A stretch of DNA of 64,000 nt from Panicum virgatum (taxonomy: Eukaryota > Streptophyta > Magnoliopsida > Poales > Poaceae): contig NC_053145.1 of NCBI RefSeq assembly GCF_016808335.1, positions 24,144,258 to 24,208,257 on the forward strand. The letters run 5' to 3'. Shown piece by piece: positions 33,938 through 45,830 of the stretch (position 1 is its first letter; every line of letters begins with the position of its first letter). The translations under genes and the position numbers were made by a program. The notes under the pieces are model-generated. The model was not told the origin of the DNA and made no database searches. It saw only the letters and a program-made list of their open reading frames with translations.

Positions 33938-36900
33938 TCACAACCTACCCCCCCTTAACAAGAATCTCGTCCCGAGATTGGATGATTGAATTTGAGGTGG
34001 GGAAAATGATATACCTGAGGTAGAGCTAAGGAAACCCGGATAGTGTCGATTAAGATAATCCTCCGTCTCCCAAGTGGCTTCTTCTTCAGTGTGATGAGAC
34101 CACTGAATTTTATACATTTTTACCACCTTTCGACGAGTACCTCTCTCTTTTTGATCCAGAATTCTGAGTGGATATTCGGTATATGAGAGATCGGGCTCCA
34201 CTAAAATTTCCTGTTGATCAATGATTTCCGTAGGAACTCGAACACATTTCTTGAGTTGGGATATGTGGAAAACATTATGGATGGCGGCAAGTCGTGAAGG
34301 AAGTCGCAAACGATAAGCCACGGGTCCACATTCTTCAATGATTTCATATGGCCCGACATAGCGAGGTGCGAGCTTACCCCTAACTCCGAAACGTTGAACG
34401 CCTCGAGTTGGAGACACTCGTAAATAGACGTGGTTACCAACCATGAATTTCAAAGGATCCCTTCTTTTATCGAAATAACTCTTTTGCCGGGACTGAGCTG
34501 CTCGGAGATTAGCTTGTACTATTTTGACTTTCTCCTCAGCCTCGACAACTAATTCGGGTCCAAATATTTGACGTTCCCCAGTCTGAGACCAATTCAAAGG
34601 AGTTCGACACCGTCGACCATACAAGGCCTCGAAGGGTGCCATCTTCAGACTGGCCTGATAGCTGTTGTTATAAGAAAACTCCGCCAAGGATAAACATTTG
34701 TCCCAGTTCTTGTCATAATGGATGACACATGCTCGAAGCATATCTTCAAGAATTTGATTAACCCTTTCGGTCTGCCCGTCAGTCTGTGGATGGTAAGCTG
34801 AGCTTCGAATTAATTTAGTTCCGAGAGCCTCTTGGAGTTGCTCCCAAAACCTTGCCACAAACTGAGGACCACGATCCGATATAATTGTTTTGGGTATACC
34901 GTGTAGGCAGACAATTCGATCAATATAGATCTCAGCATATTTCTTGGCTCGATATTCAGTATGCACTGGAATAAAATGAGCAGTCTTTGTGAGCCTATCA
35001 ACAATGACCCAAATGGAATCATGGTGCTGAAAAGTATTTGGTAAGCCCACGATGAAATCCATGCTGATATCTTCCCATTTCCAAGACGGAATTGGTAGAG
35101 GTTGGAGAGCTCCAGCAACTTTCAAGTGACTAGCCTTCACTCTCTGACAGGTGTCACATTCTGAGACATATTTGGCAATCTCTCTCTTCATGCGAGTCCA
35201 CCAAAAATTTTGTCTGAGATCTTGGTACATCTTGGTGCTACCCGGATGAATAGAAAATTTAGAGAGATGTGCTTCGTCTAGGATTTGTTTCCGCAAATCA
35301 GTATTTTTGGGAACGACTAGGCGATCCTCGAACCACAAAATTCCTTTATGGTCCACTCGAAAACACTTATATTTATTTTCACCTTCTACTACTTGCTGCT
35401 TGATGATACCAACACTTTTGTCGTGTAATTGTGCCATGATGACCTGGTCATAGAGTGTCGGTTCCACCGAAATATGATTCAAAGAGCCCTGAGGAATAAT
35501 TTCTAATTTCAGCCTTTGCATTTCAGCACACAATGTGTCATTATATGACTCCATTGAAAGGCAATTGCAGTGAACCTTGCGACTGAGCGCATCGGCTACC
35601 ACATTTGCCTTGCCCGGATGATAATGAACCTCCAGATCATAATCTTTGATTAATTCCAGCCATCTTCGTTGCCTCATATTCAGCTCACTTTGAGTGAAAA
35701 TGTATTTGAGACTCTTATGGTCGGTATAGATATTGCAATGGGTGCCCATAAGATAATGTCTCCAAAGCTTGAGAGCATGAATAACGGCGGCTAGTTCCAG
35801 ATCATGAGTGGGATAATTTAGCTCGTGTGGTCGAAGAGCTCGGGAAGCATAAGCTATCACCCGATTGTCTTGCATTAGAACACAACCAAGACCAGTGCCT
35901 GAAGCATCACAATAAACGTCGTATGGTTTATTGTTGTCAGGTTGAGCCAAGACTGGTGCAGTGGTTAGATGTGCTCTCAATGTATGGAATGCTTCATCAC
36001 ACTTTGTGTTCCATTTAAACCTGACATCTTTTCTTAGTAGTTCTGTCATGGGCTTAGCAATTCTGGAGAAGTCCGGAATAAATCTGCGGTAATACCCCGC
36101 CAAGCCGAGAAAACTGCGGATCTGATGAACTGAAGTAGGAGGTTTCCAGTCCATCACTTCTTGTACTTTGCTGGGATCAACTGAAATGCCTTCACTAGAT
36201 ATAGTGTGACCCAAAAATTTGACTGTGTCCAGCCAGAATTCACACTTGGAGAATTTTGCGTACAGCTTATGATCTCTGAGACGTTGAAGAACAATGCGCA
36301 GATGTTGCTCATGTTCCGCCTCATCTTTGGAATAGATCAGAATGTCGTCAATAAAAACAACGACAAACTTGTCAAGTTCCGGCATAAATACCGAGTTCAT
36401 GAGATACATAAAATAAGCCGGAGCATTGGTGAGACCGAAAGACATAACCAAGTACTCATAGAGACCATATCGGGTTGAGAAGGCGGTCTTGGGAATATCA
36501 CAAGGCCGGATTTTAATTTGATGATACCCCGAACGGAGATCAATCTTGGAGAAGATCTTTGCCCCAGCCAACTGATCAAACAGTACATCAATGCGGGGAA
36601 GTGGATATTTATTTTTGATGGTCACCGCATTGAGAGGCCGGTAGTCAACACACAACCTCAGACTGTCATCCTTCTTCTTTACGAACAGTGCTGGGCAACC
36701 CCATGGTGAAGCACTTGGGCGAATAAAACCCTTGTCCAGAAGTTCTTGCAGCTGGATTTTTAATTCGGCTAATTCTTTGGGCGGCATTCGATACGGCCTT
36801 TTTGAAATAGGGGCTGTACCAGGCTGAAGTTCAATGATAAATTCGATATCCCGGTCTGGCGGCATACCAGGTAAATCATCCGGAAACACATCTGCATATT

Positions 36901-38479
36901 CACGGACTACCGGAATATCTTCGAGACGAGTATCTTTCATGGCATAGGCACAAGAGTTCTTGCATTGGTGATGAGGTAAATATAGAACCGAATGACCATG
37001 AGTTGGAGAATTTATTTCGACAGCTCGGGAAGAGATATCTAACATTACCCCATGTCTGTTCATCCAATCCATTCCCAGAATAATGTCCATACCTTCTAGT
37101 GGCAGCAATATTAAAGTGGTAGGGACAGTTTTACTACCCAAACTTAGTGGCGCATTATTAACGATTTGGTTTGATGCAACTTTGCCACCCGGAGTAGATA
37201 TCATGAATGACCCTTTTGTGTGGCAAAAATCTAACCCAACCCTTGCTCCGAATTTAGAACTAATGAAGCTATGAGATGCACCAGAATCGAATAAAATGAC
37301 TGCGGGGTGATGGTTTATAGAGAATGTACCCGACATGATTGGTGCTCCCTCAGGTAGTTCAGCAAGGTTGGTGAAGTTAAGTCGGCCCTGCCTGACTTGG
37401 ATGGTTTGCCTCTTGCCCTTGTTCTGATCGTTTCTGCGAGGAGCCTGCCCTTGAGATTGTCCCGCCTGGGGGCACATCTTGGCAAAGTGATCCGGACTCC
37501 CGCATCTGAAACAGCGGTTATTATTATCGGGGCGAGCGGCTGGCTGGGCATTCGGCCTAGGGCCGTTCTGCTGCTGTTGAGGTGCAAATCGAGCTTGCTG
37601 GGGAAGCCCGAATCGAGTCTGCTGCTGCTGTTGAGGAGGCCTAATAATCCAACGCCCTGGCTGAGGGGCCTTCTGAGAGAGTGCGGGTGGGCTATTTTGC
37701 ACAATACGATACCTCGGTGCAGAGGCACTCGAGGGTCCAGCAGGTGCCTTGCGCTTCTTTTCAGCGCGGTGTGCAGAAATAAGATCATCCTGAGATATAG
37801 CCATATTCACCAATTCATTGAAGGAGTCCGCACGGACAAGATTTAGCCTTTCTTGTAACTTGGTACTGAGGCCTCGACGGAAGCGTTCACGCTTCTTAGC
37901 GTCGGTGTCCGCGTGATGTCCAGCATATTGACACAATTGATGGAATACTTGGGCATACTGCACCACAGTACGAGTGCCCTGAGTCAAGGCCAAGAACTCG
38001 TTGAGCTTACGGTCAAGAAGTCCGGCTGGAATATGATGATCTCGAAAAGCCAGTTTGAATTCATTCCAATTCACCACATGATCAGCCGGTAGCATCCCGT
38101 GGTAATGATCCCACCACATACGAGCTGATCCGCGAAGCTGCTGCGCGGCATAGCGAGTTTTGTTCGCTTCGGAACAAGGAGTAGTCAATAGAGAAAACTT
38201 GGACTCGATCGTGCGAATCCAAGCGTCAGCGTCCAGAGGCTCATCCGCTTTATTGAACAGCGGAGGCTGAGTGCTGAGGAAATCTTGGTAGCTCGCCTCT
38301 TGTGCGTGATGAGCATGATGCCCACCCCGCGGTTGTTGCTGAGCTTGAACCAACTGCCGCAAAATCTTTGTCTGGGCAGCAAGAACCTCAGCAATACCCA
38401 CTGGTGGAGGAGGTGGAGGTGAATCGCCATTCCCTCCGGCTCCAAAACCACTAGGGGTGCCTCGAGTTGATCCAACCAT
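33938..38479 (-). CDS. Gag-Pol polyprotein, element B, intact
   Basis: One open frame of 1513 codons from an ATG that directly follows ...CACATTTCAG. Gag residues 1-360, zinc knuckle C323-X2-C326-X4-H331-X4-C336; protease DSGAS at 399-403; reverse transcriptase about 550-760 with FIDD at 709-712; RNase H about 850-970 with D858, E895, D920 and D963; integrase about 1060-1300 with H1071, H1078, C1108, C1111 and the D1141-D1202-E1238 triad; GPY/F-like segment near 1375; chromodomain about 1435-1484 ([16 protein letters not shown]). All catalytic residues I can check are present. The TGA stop at 33938-33940 is made of bases 3-5 of the 3' LTR. Chromodomains of this type direct integration to heterochromatin. 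Most likely a functional Tekay/Del-clade polyprotein. Confidence 0.93.
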   Translation of the reverse strand: MVGSTRGTPSGFGAGGNGDSPPPPPPVGIAEVLAAQTKILRQLVQAQQQPRGGHHAHHAQEASYQDFLSTQPPLFNKADEPLDADAWIRTIESKFSLLTTPCSEANKTRYAAQQLRGSARMWWDHYHGMLPADHVVNWNEFKLAFRDHHIPAGLLDRKLNEFLALTQGTRTVVQYAQVFHQLCQYAGHHADTDAKKRERFRRGLSTKLQERLNLVRADSFNELVNMAISQDDLISAHRAEKKRKAPAGPSSASAPRYRIVQNSPPALSQKAPQPGRWIIRPPQQQQQTRFGLPQQARFAPQQQQNGPRPNAQPAARPDNNNRCFRCGSPDHFAKMCPQAGQSQGQAPRRNDQNKGKRQTIQVRQGRLNFTNLAELPEGAPIMSGTFSINHHPAVILFDSGASHSFISSKFGARVGLDFCHTKGSFMISTPGGKVASNQIVNNAPLSLGSKTVPTTLILLPLEGMDIILGMDWMNRHGVMLDISSRAVEINSPTHGHSVLYLPHHQCKNSCAYAMKDTRLEDIPVVREYADVFPDDLPGMPPDRDIEFIIELQPGTAPISKRPYRMPPKELAELKIQLQELLDKGFIRPSASPWGCPALFVKKKDDSLRLCVDYRPLNAVTIKNKYPLPRIDVLFDQLAGAKIFSKIDLRSGYHQIKIRPCDIPKTAFSTRYGLYEYLVMSFGLTNAPAYFMYLMNSVFMPELDKFVVVFIDDILIYSKDEAEHEQHLRIVLQRLRDHKLYAKFSKCEFWLDTVKFLGHTISSEGISVDPSKVQEVMDWKPPTSVHQIRSFLGLAGYYRRFIPDFSRIAKPMTELLRKDVRFKWNTKCDEAFHTLRAHLTTAPVLAQPDNNKPYDVYCDASGTGLGCVLMQDNRVIAYASRALRPHELNYPTHDLELAAVIHALKLWRHYLMGTHCNIYTDHKSLKYIFTQSELNMRQRRWLELIKDYDLEVHYHPGKANVVADALSRKVHCNCLSMESYNDTLCAEMQRLKLEIIPQGSLNHISVEPTLYDQVIMAQLHDKSVGIIKQQVVEGENKYKCFRVDHKGILWFEDRLVVPKNTDLRKQILDEAHLSKFSIHPGSTKMYQDLRQNFWWTRMKREIAKYVSECDTCQRVKASHLKVAGALQPLPIPSWKWEDISMDFIVGLPNTFQHHDSIWVIVDRLTKTAHFIPVHTEYRAKKYAEIYIDRIVCLHGIPKTIISDRGPQFVARFWEQLQEALGTKLIRSSAYHPQTDGQTERVNQILEDMLRACVIHYDKNWDKCLSLAEFSYNNSYQASLKMAPFEALYGRRCRTPLNWSQTGERQIFGPELVVEAEEKVKIVQANLRAAQSRQKSYFDKRRDPLKFMVGNHVYLRVSPTRGVQRFGVRGKLAPRYVGPYEIIEECGPVAYRLRLPSRLAAIHNVFHISQLKKCVRVPTEIIDQQEILVEPDLSYTEYPLRILDQKERGTRRKVVKMYKIQWSHHTEEEATWETEDYLNRHYPGFLSSTSGISFSPPQIQSSNLGTRFLLRGGRL
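33943..33979 (-). other. Polypurine tract and hairpin, element B
   Basis: The minus strand reads TTAAGGGGGGGTAGGT immediately before the 3' LTR, and upstream of it the inverted repeat AATCTC-GGGAC-GAGATT (33963-33979). Both lie inside the 3' end of the gag-pol frame. Confidence 0.8.
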
Positions 38480-39138
38480 CTGAAATGTGAGTACTTTTGC
38501 ATTAGGTTCATCATTATCATCATTTCAAATGGAATATACAACTCAACATGACATGGAGATACTGGAAATTGCTTAATAAGGTTGTGCAGCAAAACTAGCG
38601 ATACGAAAACGCTCATAACTGGAGTTCGGTATATGATATAAACTTGAAATTTTTACAGGAGATAGATAATTTCATGATCTACAACTTTGGTAGTCATCAC
38701 AAAGTCAGATTTCCAGAGTAGGTTAGTCGAAAAATTCCATTACTCCTCCTCTGTTTTTTTTTTCTGCTTCACAGAAAACAGAGCTTCTGTAAATTGCGAT
38801 TATCTCCTGCAATACCAATCCGTTTGGGCTGAAATTTTGCGAGTAGGTTCCTGATGAAATTTGGAACAACTTTGGTATTCAACTCAGGAGCTAAATCCGA
38901 AAGGAAAAGAGGATAAAAATTCGAACTAGCTGCTGCCTTCAGCTTTTTTGCAGATCACTTATAATTAACACTAGTAGCATTAGGGGTTCATTACATCCAT
39001 CGTTCTCTCATTTCTACTTGGTCACTCCTAACATCAGTACTAAGGGGGTTACTCAACTCTAAGTTAGCCTAGTAGCCATGATCCAAAAGTAGGCCACACT
39101 AAGAGGAGTCTACAAAAGCTAAGAAACAGCGCCTCGGT
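38480..39138 (-). other. Spacer between accessory ORF and gag, element B
   Basis: About 660 bp, AT-rich, with no supported reading frame. It ends on the minus strand in TACTCACATTTCAG before the gag ATG, so it is best read as the tail of an intron or as untranslated spacer. Confidence 0.5.
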
Positions 39139-40038
39139 CTACATGTTGACCGATGCCTCACTCGCCGCGGGAGTGTGAACCTCAACCGGTGCGGGCTGCG
39201 GCGCCTGGTCCTCGAAGTCCATCTCTGAAAAGCCCTCGATCTCCTGGGGCTCGTCCTCCTCGTCCACCTGCATCTCGTCGGGAGGTGCGTGAAGGGCATC
39301 CTGCGCGTGCTGTATCGCGTGGAGCTGCCCCTGAGCCTCGTCCACCTCAAGCTGCAGGTCGTGAAACTGGTCCTCCAGGAAGTTGATCGTAGCGTCACGA
39401 TCCGACACAGTGTCCTGAAGCTCGTGAACCTGGCCGTGGAGCTGGGCGATAAGAGTAGCCCTACTCTCGAGCTCGGTACTAGCCTCCTGAAGCTGCCCAT
39501 CTCTCAGCTGGACTGCCAGGTGCAAGGCCTGAGCGTGGTCCACCAACTGAGCGACGGCGTAACTCTGGTAAGTGTGAAGCCTGTAGAGGCCGTCCAAGCA
39601 CATCGCTGTCGTCCGAAGTGCCCCGACCGGGTCAAGGGTAGCGACCACGTCCACGTGTGCCATCCGGTCGAGCCAAAGCGGGTCTGCCGGGTCAGGTGCA
39701 GGGAACAACCCGAACGCGGTCAGAACCACCTCCAGAGGGTGCGAAGAGCAAAAGGTGGTCATCGCCCTCATGGCGGTAAGCTCCCAGGTGTCCAGCAGAT
39801 AGTGACCGACCATCTGAGTCACGATCGGCTCCCACCCGTTGAGCGGGTGCTGCGGGATCACCATCGTCACACTGCAGCGACGAACTCCGTCCTCAACAAA
39901 CTCGTGGCCATCGTAAACCGGTGGCTGGAGGTAACCGGCTGCACTCAAAAGCTCCCAAAGACGGCGGGGAAACCCGTCCCAGTGCAGGCAGGCGGAGTGC
40001 ACGTGCCCCTGCGCGTCAACGACCAGCAGCTCTTCCAT
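39139..40038 (-). CDS. Accessory ORF (aORF) upstream of gag, element B, 299 aa
   Basis: The ATG at 40038 (MEELLVVDAQGHVH) directly follows ...TTGTTGGGACAG, an acceptor-like site; the in-frame codon at 40050 is TTG and is not preferred. Residues 1 to about 150 form an unrecognised domain with LHWDGFPRRLWELL, VTMVIPQHPL and TAMRAMTTFCSSHP. Residues about 165-245 show heptad spacing (ESRATLIAQLHGQVHELQDT), a likely coiled coil. The acidic tail contains DEEDEPQEIEGFSEMDFE. Element C carries a broken homologue in the same place with the same three-part layout. It is in sense orientation, unlike some known extra ORFs. Function unknown; it resembles uncharacterised grass retroelement proteins. RNA or protein binding through the coiled coil is only a guess. 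Confidence 0.8.
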   Translation of the reverse strand: MEELLVVDAQGHVHSACLHWDGFPRRLWELLSAAGYLQPPVYDGHEFVEDGVRRCSVTMVIPQHPLNGWEPIVTQMVGHYLLDTWELTAMRAMTTFCSSHPLEVVLTAFGLFPAPDPADPLWLDRMAHVDVVATLDPVGALRTTAMCLDGLYRLHTYQSYAVAQLVDHAQALHLAVQLRDGQLQEASTELESRATLIAQLHGQVHELQDTVSDRDATINFLEDQFHDLQLEVDEAQGQLHAIQHAQDALHAPPDEMQVDEEDEPQEIEGFSEMDFEDQAPQPAPVEVHTPAASEASVNM

Positions 40039-41423
40039 CTGTCCCAACAAAAGACCGATAGATCAGCTGATGGTAACAAGAACTACTAACTCTGGAACAG
40101 TGAAAGAAATGGCCAAAACTGTAGAGAACTTGCTTCAAAAATTCTCAAAAATTTACACAAGATCCCTCTGATATTAAGGAACAATTCACCTAGTCATCAC
40201 TAAGCTCAATTCGGATTCCATGGGGGTGATATGCTCAGGTATTCAGAGTGATGTCAACCAGGAAAACTGAGTGTCCAGAGAGGGTGTATTTTGACTATAA
40301 CTCTCAACCCAGACGTCAAAAATTTTTCAAATTTTTATGGTAAGCTCATCACTTAGTTGTCTACAACTTTCATGTTGAACGATTTTTAGTTTGAACAACT
40401 TATAATGGTCGAAAAATTTCGTCTGTATAGACTGTTCAGAGTTAACAGTTTTACACAGGGTTGATCCAAAAATACAAATACCATGCTAGAAGACTTCAAA
40501 AATTCTCAAATTTTTACAGCAGCTTGATAACTTAGGAAACATCATTTAGTCTTACTACCCCAAGTCGATTTGAGTAACTTATCAGAAGGTAAAAATTCGT
40601 GGAAACCAGGTGGCAGACTTTCTGGATACTCCCTAGGATAGTGTTTTAACTGATTTGCTTGCGATTTCCCCAGAGATTTATTTGCTAATCTTTTTGAGAA
40701 TGAATGCAGAACCTATACGTCCTCACCAAGGAAAAAATCGCCAAGTAATCTTGGTCTTACGCAATGACTTTGGTGGCATACATATTACGTCTCTCACTAT
40801 ATAGCTACTCGATATAGCTAGATAGCCTGTAATTCGATTTCAAGTTAGCGTACCTGCAGAAGATTGACAGCATATAAAATGAACCTCTCGTGCCAGCACT
40901 CACGAAAGCGTCCCCATACATTACCGATCATTATAGAATCGGCATCCATACTATTACCGCCGTATGGACAACGTTAAGCATACGTTATCGAAACAACGTA
41001 TTGACTGAGTACCGTCTTTGACGGGGAATTGAATTCCAATTTCGAACCATTACTCCCCATATACTCAACCGAAGTTGGTATATGGGCAGCAGCTCAAGTA
41101 GGCCACTGCTTGAGCTTCAGCGTTCGGCTCGCATCACCGACGGGAAGGTCAGACTCCCTCAGCTGACTGAGTAAGCATACCTTCGTAGCGACGATGTAGT
41201 TGCAGAATTTAAATTGCGGAATTTAAATACTGAAAAGTAATGTGCTGGAAGTTAGCCATACAAAATAAGCTACCTGATTATACCCATAAGATCCCCTAGG
41301 GCTTTACGTCCTAGACTTGTCCTTGGAGATCCTAAACTCTTTCAAAAACATTAGTAGTTTTGAAGTCAAGTTTTGATTTATTGTTTTGAAAACCGAGGCT
41401 GTCATCTCTGGTAGGCTGTCTGC
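40039..41423 (-). other. 5' leader of element B with conserved splice donor
   Basis: About 1.4 kb from primer-binding site to aORF. At 40854/40853 the minus strand reads TCTGCAG|GTACGCTAAC, a strong donor also present in element C (TATGCAG|GTACACTAAC). Acceptors directly before the aORF and gag ATGs would give introns of 815 and about 2374 nt. Two hairpins shared with element C lie at 41056-41116. No ORF of note. Confidence 0.55.
41056..41116 (-). ncRNA. Pair of conserved leader hairpins, element B
   Basis: Hairpin 1 (41056-41086, 31 nt) has a stem CCCATATAC/GTATATGGG with an inner CAAC/GTTG stem. Hairpin 2 (41091-41116) has a stem AGCTCAAG/CTTGAGCT. Element C has hairpins in the same order with a changed but still paired stem, CCAATATA/TATATTGG (51526-51556, also 31 nt). 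The position after the primer-binding site fits packaging or dimerisation signals; the role is inferred. Confidence 0.45.
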
Positions 41424-41437
41424 GAGCTCTGATGCCA
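41424..41437 (-). other. Primer-binding site, initiator tRNA-Met type, element B
   Basis: The minus strand reads TGGCATCAGAGCTC next to the 5' LTR, differing by one base from the common TGGTATCAGAGC. Confidence 0.8.
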
Positions 41438-41439
41438 GC

Positions 41440-44400
41440 TGTGGCGGAACCACCCAAAACTACTGGGCCCGGGTGCACTGATCTTCGTTGCTAAGCAACT
41501 CTGACCCAATTTGGCACTCACCGGTAGTTCCTCGAGTGAAGCCTCGATAAAAGCCACGCTATTCCAGGATCAGCAGACAACACTCACACGAAGGTGAGCC
41601 CAGAGATTACAACACAAACCATTTCATACATCTCAGAGTGATTGCAGCGGAAAGGAAAATTTATTACAAACCATGTTCAGACTAGTGAAGTACTAAGGAG
41701 TTCCAACTCCTCAAATTATTCAAGTCTCAAAGTTCAGCGGAAGCATTAAAAGATAACTAACGAAATAACGTGACGCATCGGTAAAGCCCGTACGAATGCG
41801 TCACTCAGCGGGAGGGTGATTAGCACTAGCTGAAGGGCCATCCCACTCAACCGACCAACCCGGAGGCAGAGTACAAGGCCAAGTAAGACTCGCAAACAGA
41901 TCTTCAAAGTTAGTACCTGAAAAACAGTGCCACAAGCAAGGCTGAGTATACTAATACTCAGCAAGACTGACCCGTCTCCGGATATAACATAGTCCGATAA
42001 CTATACATGCAAGCTTTTTGGTTGGAGAGGTTTGTTTGCCAAAAATGCCGCTAAGTGTTGATCCTTACTTTCAGGTTTTACTTAGCCAGATTCTAGTGGA
42101 ATCAACCATTCTAAGTTTGCAACTAACTCTACTCAAACATGGTAGAGCAACCATTTAATCAACCAGCAGTATTATCATCATCCTGTTCCACTTGTTACTC
42201 TATGTGACCGAAATCATTAAGCAATCTCATGCCGTGAGAGGCGGACGATTCCGAATCGAATTTCAACCTGGCCAGGGGAACCTAGACCACACGCATGGGG
42301 ATTGACTTCGCTCCCGCCCACGCTACTTTTCCCCTTTCTTTCCAGTCCGTGGATCCGGCACACCCTCCCCGACTACAGAGTCCGACCACTCTGCACCCGT
42401 ACGTCGCGACATAAAATAAACCCTACTTCTACCAGGAGGGTGCGAGATCGTTCCACTCGCCGGTCCAATCAGGTACTTAAGCTTACCGATTACCATATTT
42501 CTCGGTATGTGGCTAGTACTTTCAAACGCTTAACAAAATGAGACACACACCTCGACCTTAGCCATTTTTGACTATACCAGCGGGGTATCACAACTACACA
42601 ACCCCGCCCGTTGTCCTTACATTTCAACAGGAAATAAAGTCAGTACAATTCCTATTGCTCGCGAGAGGCAGAGAACCACTCGACTTCTACCGTGCCTATT
42701 TAGCATGGCAACTAGTCGATAAAAAGTTCCGGTATCAAACATAGGTTCCTATGGATCATGCATCTAGGGTTCTCGATCAACGCCTAGAGAACTTATATGC
42801 AGAAAACCAACTATTACCATACATTAGTAAATAGATAACAGAATGGTAATTCGGAAAAATAGTGGGATTATGCTCCGGGGCTTGCCTTCTTGGGCACTGT
42901 CAGGCAGAAAAACTTCGGGGGCTTGGCCCAGGTCTTGAGACAAGTTAGTACAGTTCAGATTAATCTCCTGCTCCGCACGAGAGTCCGCGGGCACCAGTTC
43001 GTAGTCTCCGTCCGCGAGATTAACCGTTTCTATATGCAATGCAAGATTATGAGTTATTCATGGATAACAATTTCTTTCCTTCACGATAAAGTTGTAGTCC
43101 ACGTAAGTTAATTTAGTGCCGATTTCACATTTCATTGCATGGGCAATCGTTTATAGAGTAGTAAGCATAACTATGGTTATTCATGAATGAGTGGGGTTTT
43201 AGGTTTTCATTTTTAATTTCAACACATAACATGCTTTCATTATTTCTTAACATCACAACTACTAAAGAGCTAGTGATGAACACTAAAGTAACTCAGATTC
43301 AAAATAAGTAATTATGGTATAGATTTCAGCATTTAACCATAAAGCAAAAACTATAACTAATCATGCAAATGGATTACTCTAGTTACTTCATATTTTTGTA
43401 CAGAATGTTCCACATGGATTCTGATGCTACAAATTTTATGCAAGCAACTTCAAAGCATACACTCAGTACTGAAATTTTTCCAGATTTTATACACTTATAT
43501 AGCAGAGGTGATAAAAAGATTAAAAACGGCAAGCCATTAACAAAGATTAAATCTACAGAAAGTTTTACTAAGGATTTGGTTCTCAAATTTTTACCAGAGA
43601 CTAGTACTGAGTTAAACATACTCCAGAAAATTTTTCAAGATTTAACCCACTATACTAAATTAGTTATTCAGTTAACTTAACATGAGTTTGCATAATTTTC
43701 TCAAGATGTATTTGACCAGCATTGCATCTGAACTTTTTATCAAGGGTAGAACATACTCTAAGCAAGATCATGCCCAAAAATAAAGATCAGAAACATTGTA
43801 GATTTCTCAGAACAAAAAATAGTAACCCTAACCATAAGATGCTAAGCATGATTATTCGACAAAGCCAAACTCAGTAAATGCAGCTCAAAATTTTTATATA
43901 GGGACACAGAGCTAAAAAGAGACTCTAGAAATAAATATGGATTTTTCCGAGCAAAACAACTATATATGAGGAATTAAGTTGATTAAACAATCATAAATCA
44001 TGGTATATAGCAAATGAACTCTAATAAATTTGAAATTTAGAGACTTACAGGGATTCAGTGGCACAAGACTGTAGTAAAATTTTCAGAGCAAGTTCATGTA
44101 CATATTTTCCAGAATTAAATCGAGAGTGCTAACAACAGATTAGAGAATCTTGATTGTTCTAACCTGATAACTGTTTTGGTTTGATGTCATATTTTTACTG
44201 TGATCTTAGCATCCCATTAGTTATAACATATCCAAAAATCAATGTCATTTGATGAGCAGAACTTCATGAACATGCATAAGGTGATTTTCTTAATCTTTTC
44301 CCTAGATTAAATTCGGTTGAGTTTCTGCAAATGTGAATGTTTCAAAATTTGTAGATTTTGTTACAAGGATTCCAGATCAGTTGAGTTTGCATTTTTCTGA

Positions 44401-45830
44401 TTTTTCTGTGATTTGTTTCGCATTTTAGAAGTTCACTGGTATACACTGTAAAACTTGCAGAGACACCCTTGAACGAAAAAAAGAAATTACAACCGGGTCC
44501 TTCGCCGGCCTTCTCCGCCGTGGCATCTTGCCGGTGGTGTTCTGCGGTGCAGGGCTTACCGGGGCTGCCACGGGGAGGCGCGTGGGGGAGAAAGGATCGA
44601 GGAACACCTACCCTGGTCGACGTTCGAGCGATTGGAGCACAGGTTCAAGCTCGTCGGCGTTGATGGCGGGTCGGTTGTTCGGTTCGCCGGCGCTGGAGGC
44701 GAAGGAGGGCTTGGGGTAGGGGAACAAGGCGCGCACGAGCACCGCATGAGCTCGTGGATGCTTCTGGGGTAGCTATCGGGCTCGGTCTTCCCCGGAGCTG
44801 GCCGGTCCGCGGTGAGCCCGAGCTCGCCGGCGGCGGCGCAAAAGGGGAACGGCGTCGGGAGGGGGTTTGGGTTCGATTCTGCGCGCGTGGAGCGTAACTG
44901 GGAGGTGGCGAAGCTGTTGCGGTGGTCAGAGGGGGCAATGTGGGGCTGGGCTAGCCGGTCCGCGCGAGCTGGATCTCGGCGGCCATGGCGGAGCGGCGGG
45001 AGGAGGAAGAAGGGGAGAAGGGGCGCGACTGCGGGGGTTCTGGGGGTCTTTATAGGCCACAGAGCTCCTGGGTGAGGAAAGGAGTGACTGGGGGCGGTCG
45101 ATTCGGCCTGGGCGAGTCGACGGCGAGCGGGCGGAGGAGGCAGCGGCGCGGCGCATGGCTGGGGGCGTCGTGGCGGCTCGGGAGCGGCCTGGGACGCGTG
45201 TGGGCGTGGGAGGGCGCCAAGGGGCAGGCCAGGTGGCGCTAAACGGTTTCCCCGGGTCCATTTGGCCGCGGGCGCGCGGTGGACGAGGTCCACCGGCGGC
45301 GTACGGCGGGCGGCGGGAAAACAGAGCACCGGGAGAGAGAGAGATGGAGATGGGGGCTCTTTTGTGATTTCTGAAATTTCCAGGGACCTCTCGGTAAACT
45401 AAAATTTTCTCCTAATTAGAGGGCTCAAATGGAAAAGTGTTGAATACCATTTTTGCATAACTTTTCAAGATCTACAACTTTTGTGTTATGCAAATTTTCA
45501 TTTGAAAATCACATTTTGAACTATTGGCATATTTGCATATTTGCACAAAAGGACTTTAGTTTTATTCAGTTTTTGACTTGATTTTGGCTGAAGTTCAATT
45601 GAGCACATGTCAATTGAAACACCTCTCATGAGCCAACAAAAATTTTGTGCACATTTTTGAATTAAATTTTGAGTAGCTTTTCACTCCTTTTTCTTTTTCC
45701 TTTAATTTCTTTTGTATGATTTGTCTTTTATTTGATCCTTTCTCTTTAAATTAATTTCTCAAATTTTTCTTTTAACTTTAACTAAGGTACATTGATTGGA
45801 TTTAAAGGTGCTAACACCTGAGGTGTCACA
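41440..45830 (-). repeat. Element B 5' LTR (right), 4391 bp
   Basis: Nearly identical to the left LTR. TATA box at 45048-45055. As the upstream LTR it would drive the genomic RNA leftward. Confidence 0.92.
41801..44747 (-). CDS. LTR-encoded spliced ORF (element B, 5' LTR)
   Basis: Same predicted gene as in the left LTR, shifted by 11887: exon 1 44747-44612, exon a 43029-42886, exon b 41916-41801. All boundaries, phases and the GC donor are intact. Because this copy lies downstream of the promoter that starts the genomic RNA, it would form the first coding part of that transcript, before the primer-binding site, aORF and gag. Confidence 0.58.

Larger units (their letters stand above)
29553..33942 (-). 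repeat. Element B 3' LTR (left), 4390 bp
   Basis: Bounded by TGTGGCGGAACC and CTGAGGTGTCACA. On the minus strand it comprises an AT-rich start, a GC-rich promoter/exon-1 zone (33470-32600), a long AT-rich stretch and the exons a and b of the LTR-encoded ORF. The gag-pol stop codon lies in its first five bases. Confidence 0.92.
29553..45830 (-). mobile_element. Element B: intact, recent chromovirus with accessory ORF
   Basis: A 16.3-kb element on the minus strand with LTRs of 4390 and 4391 bp, a 7.5-kb internal region, primer-binding site, accessory ORF, uninterrupted gag-pol and polypurine tract. By eye I count at least 12 substitutions and one indel between the LTRs, under 0.5 percent, so insertion is recent. 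Flanks are GCGGC (29548-29552) and GCGGT (45831-45835), a target-site duplication with one mismatch. It interrupts an exon of the PF04195 gene; leaving out one copy of the duplication restores that exon's frame, which confirms the boundaries. Potentially autonomous. Confidence 0.92.

Noticed and set aside
40036..40050. Start of the element B aORF at 40050
   Set aside because: The codon there is TTG; the ATG at 40038 follows an acceptor-like CAG and matches the start in element C.
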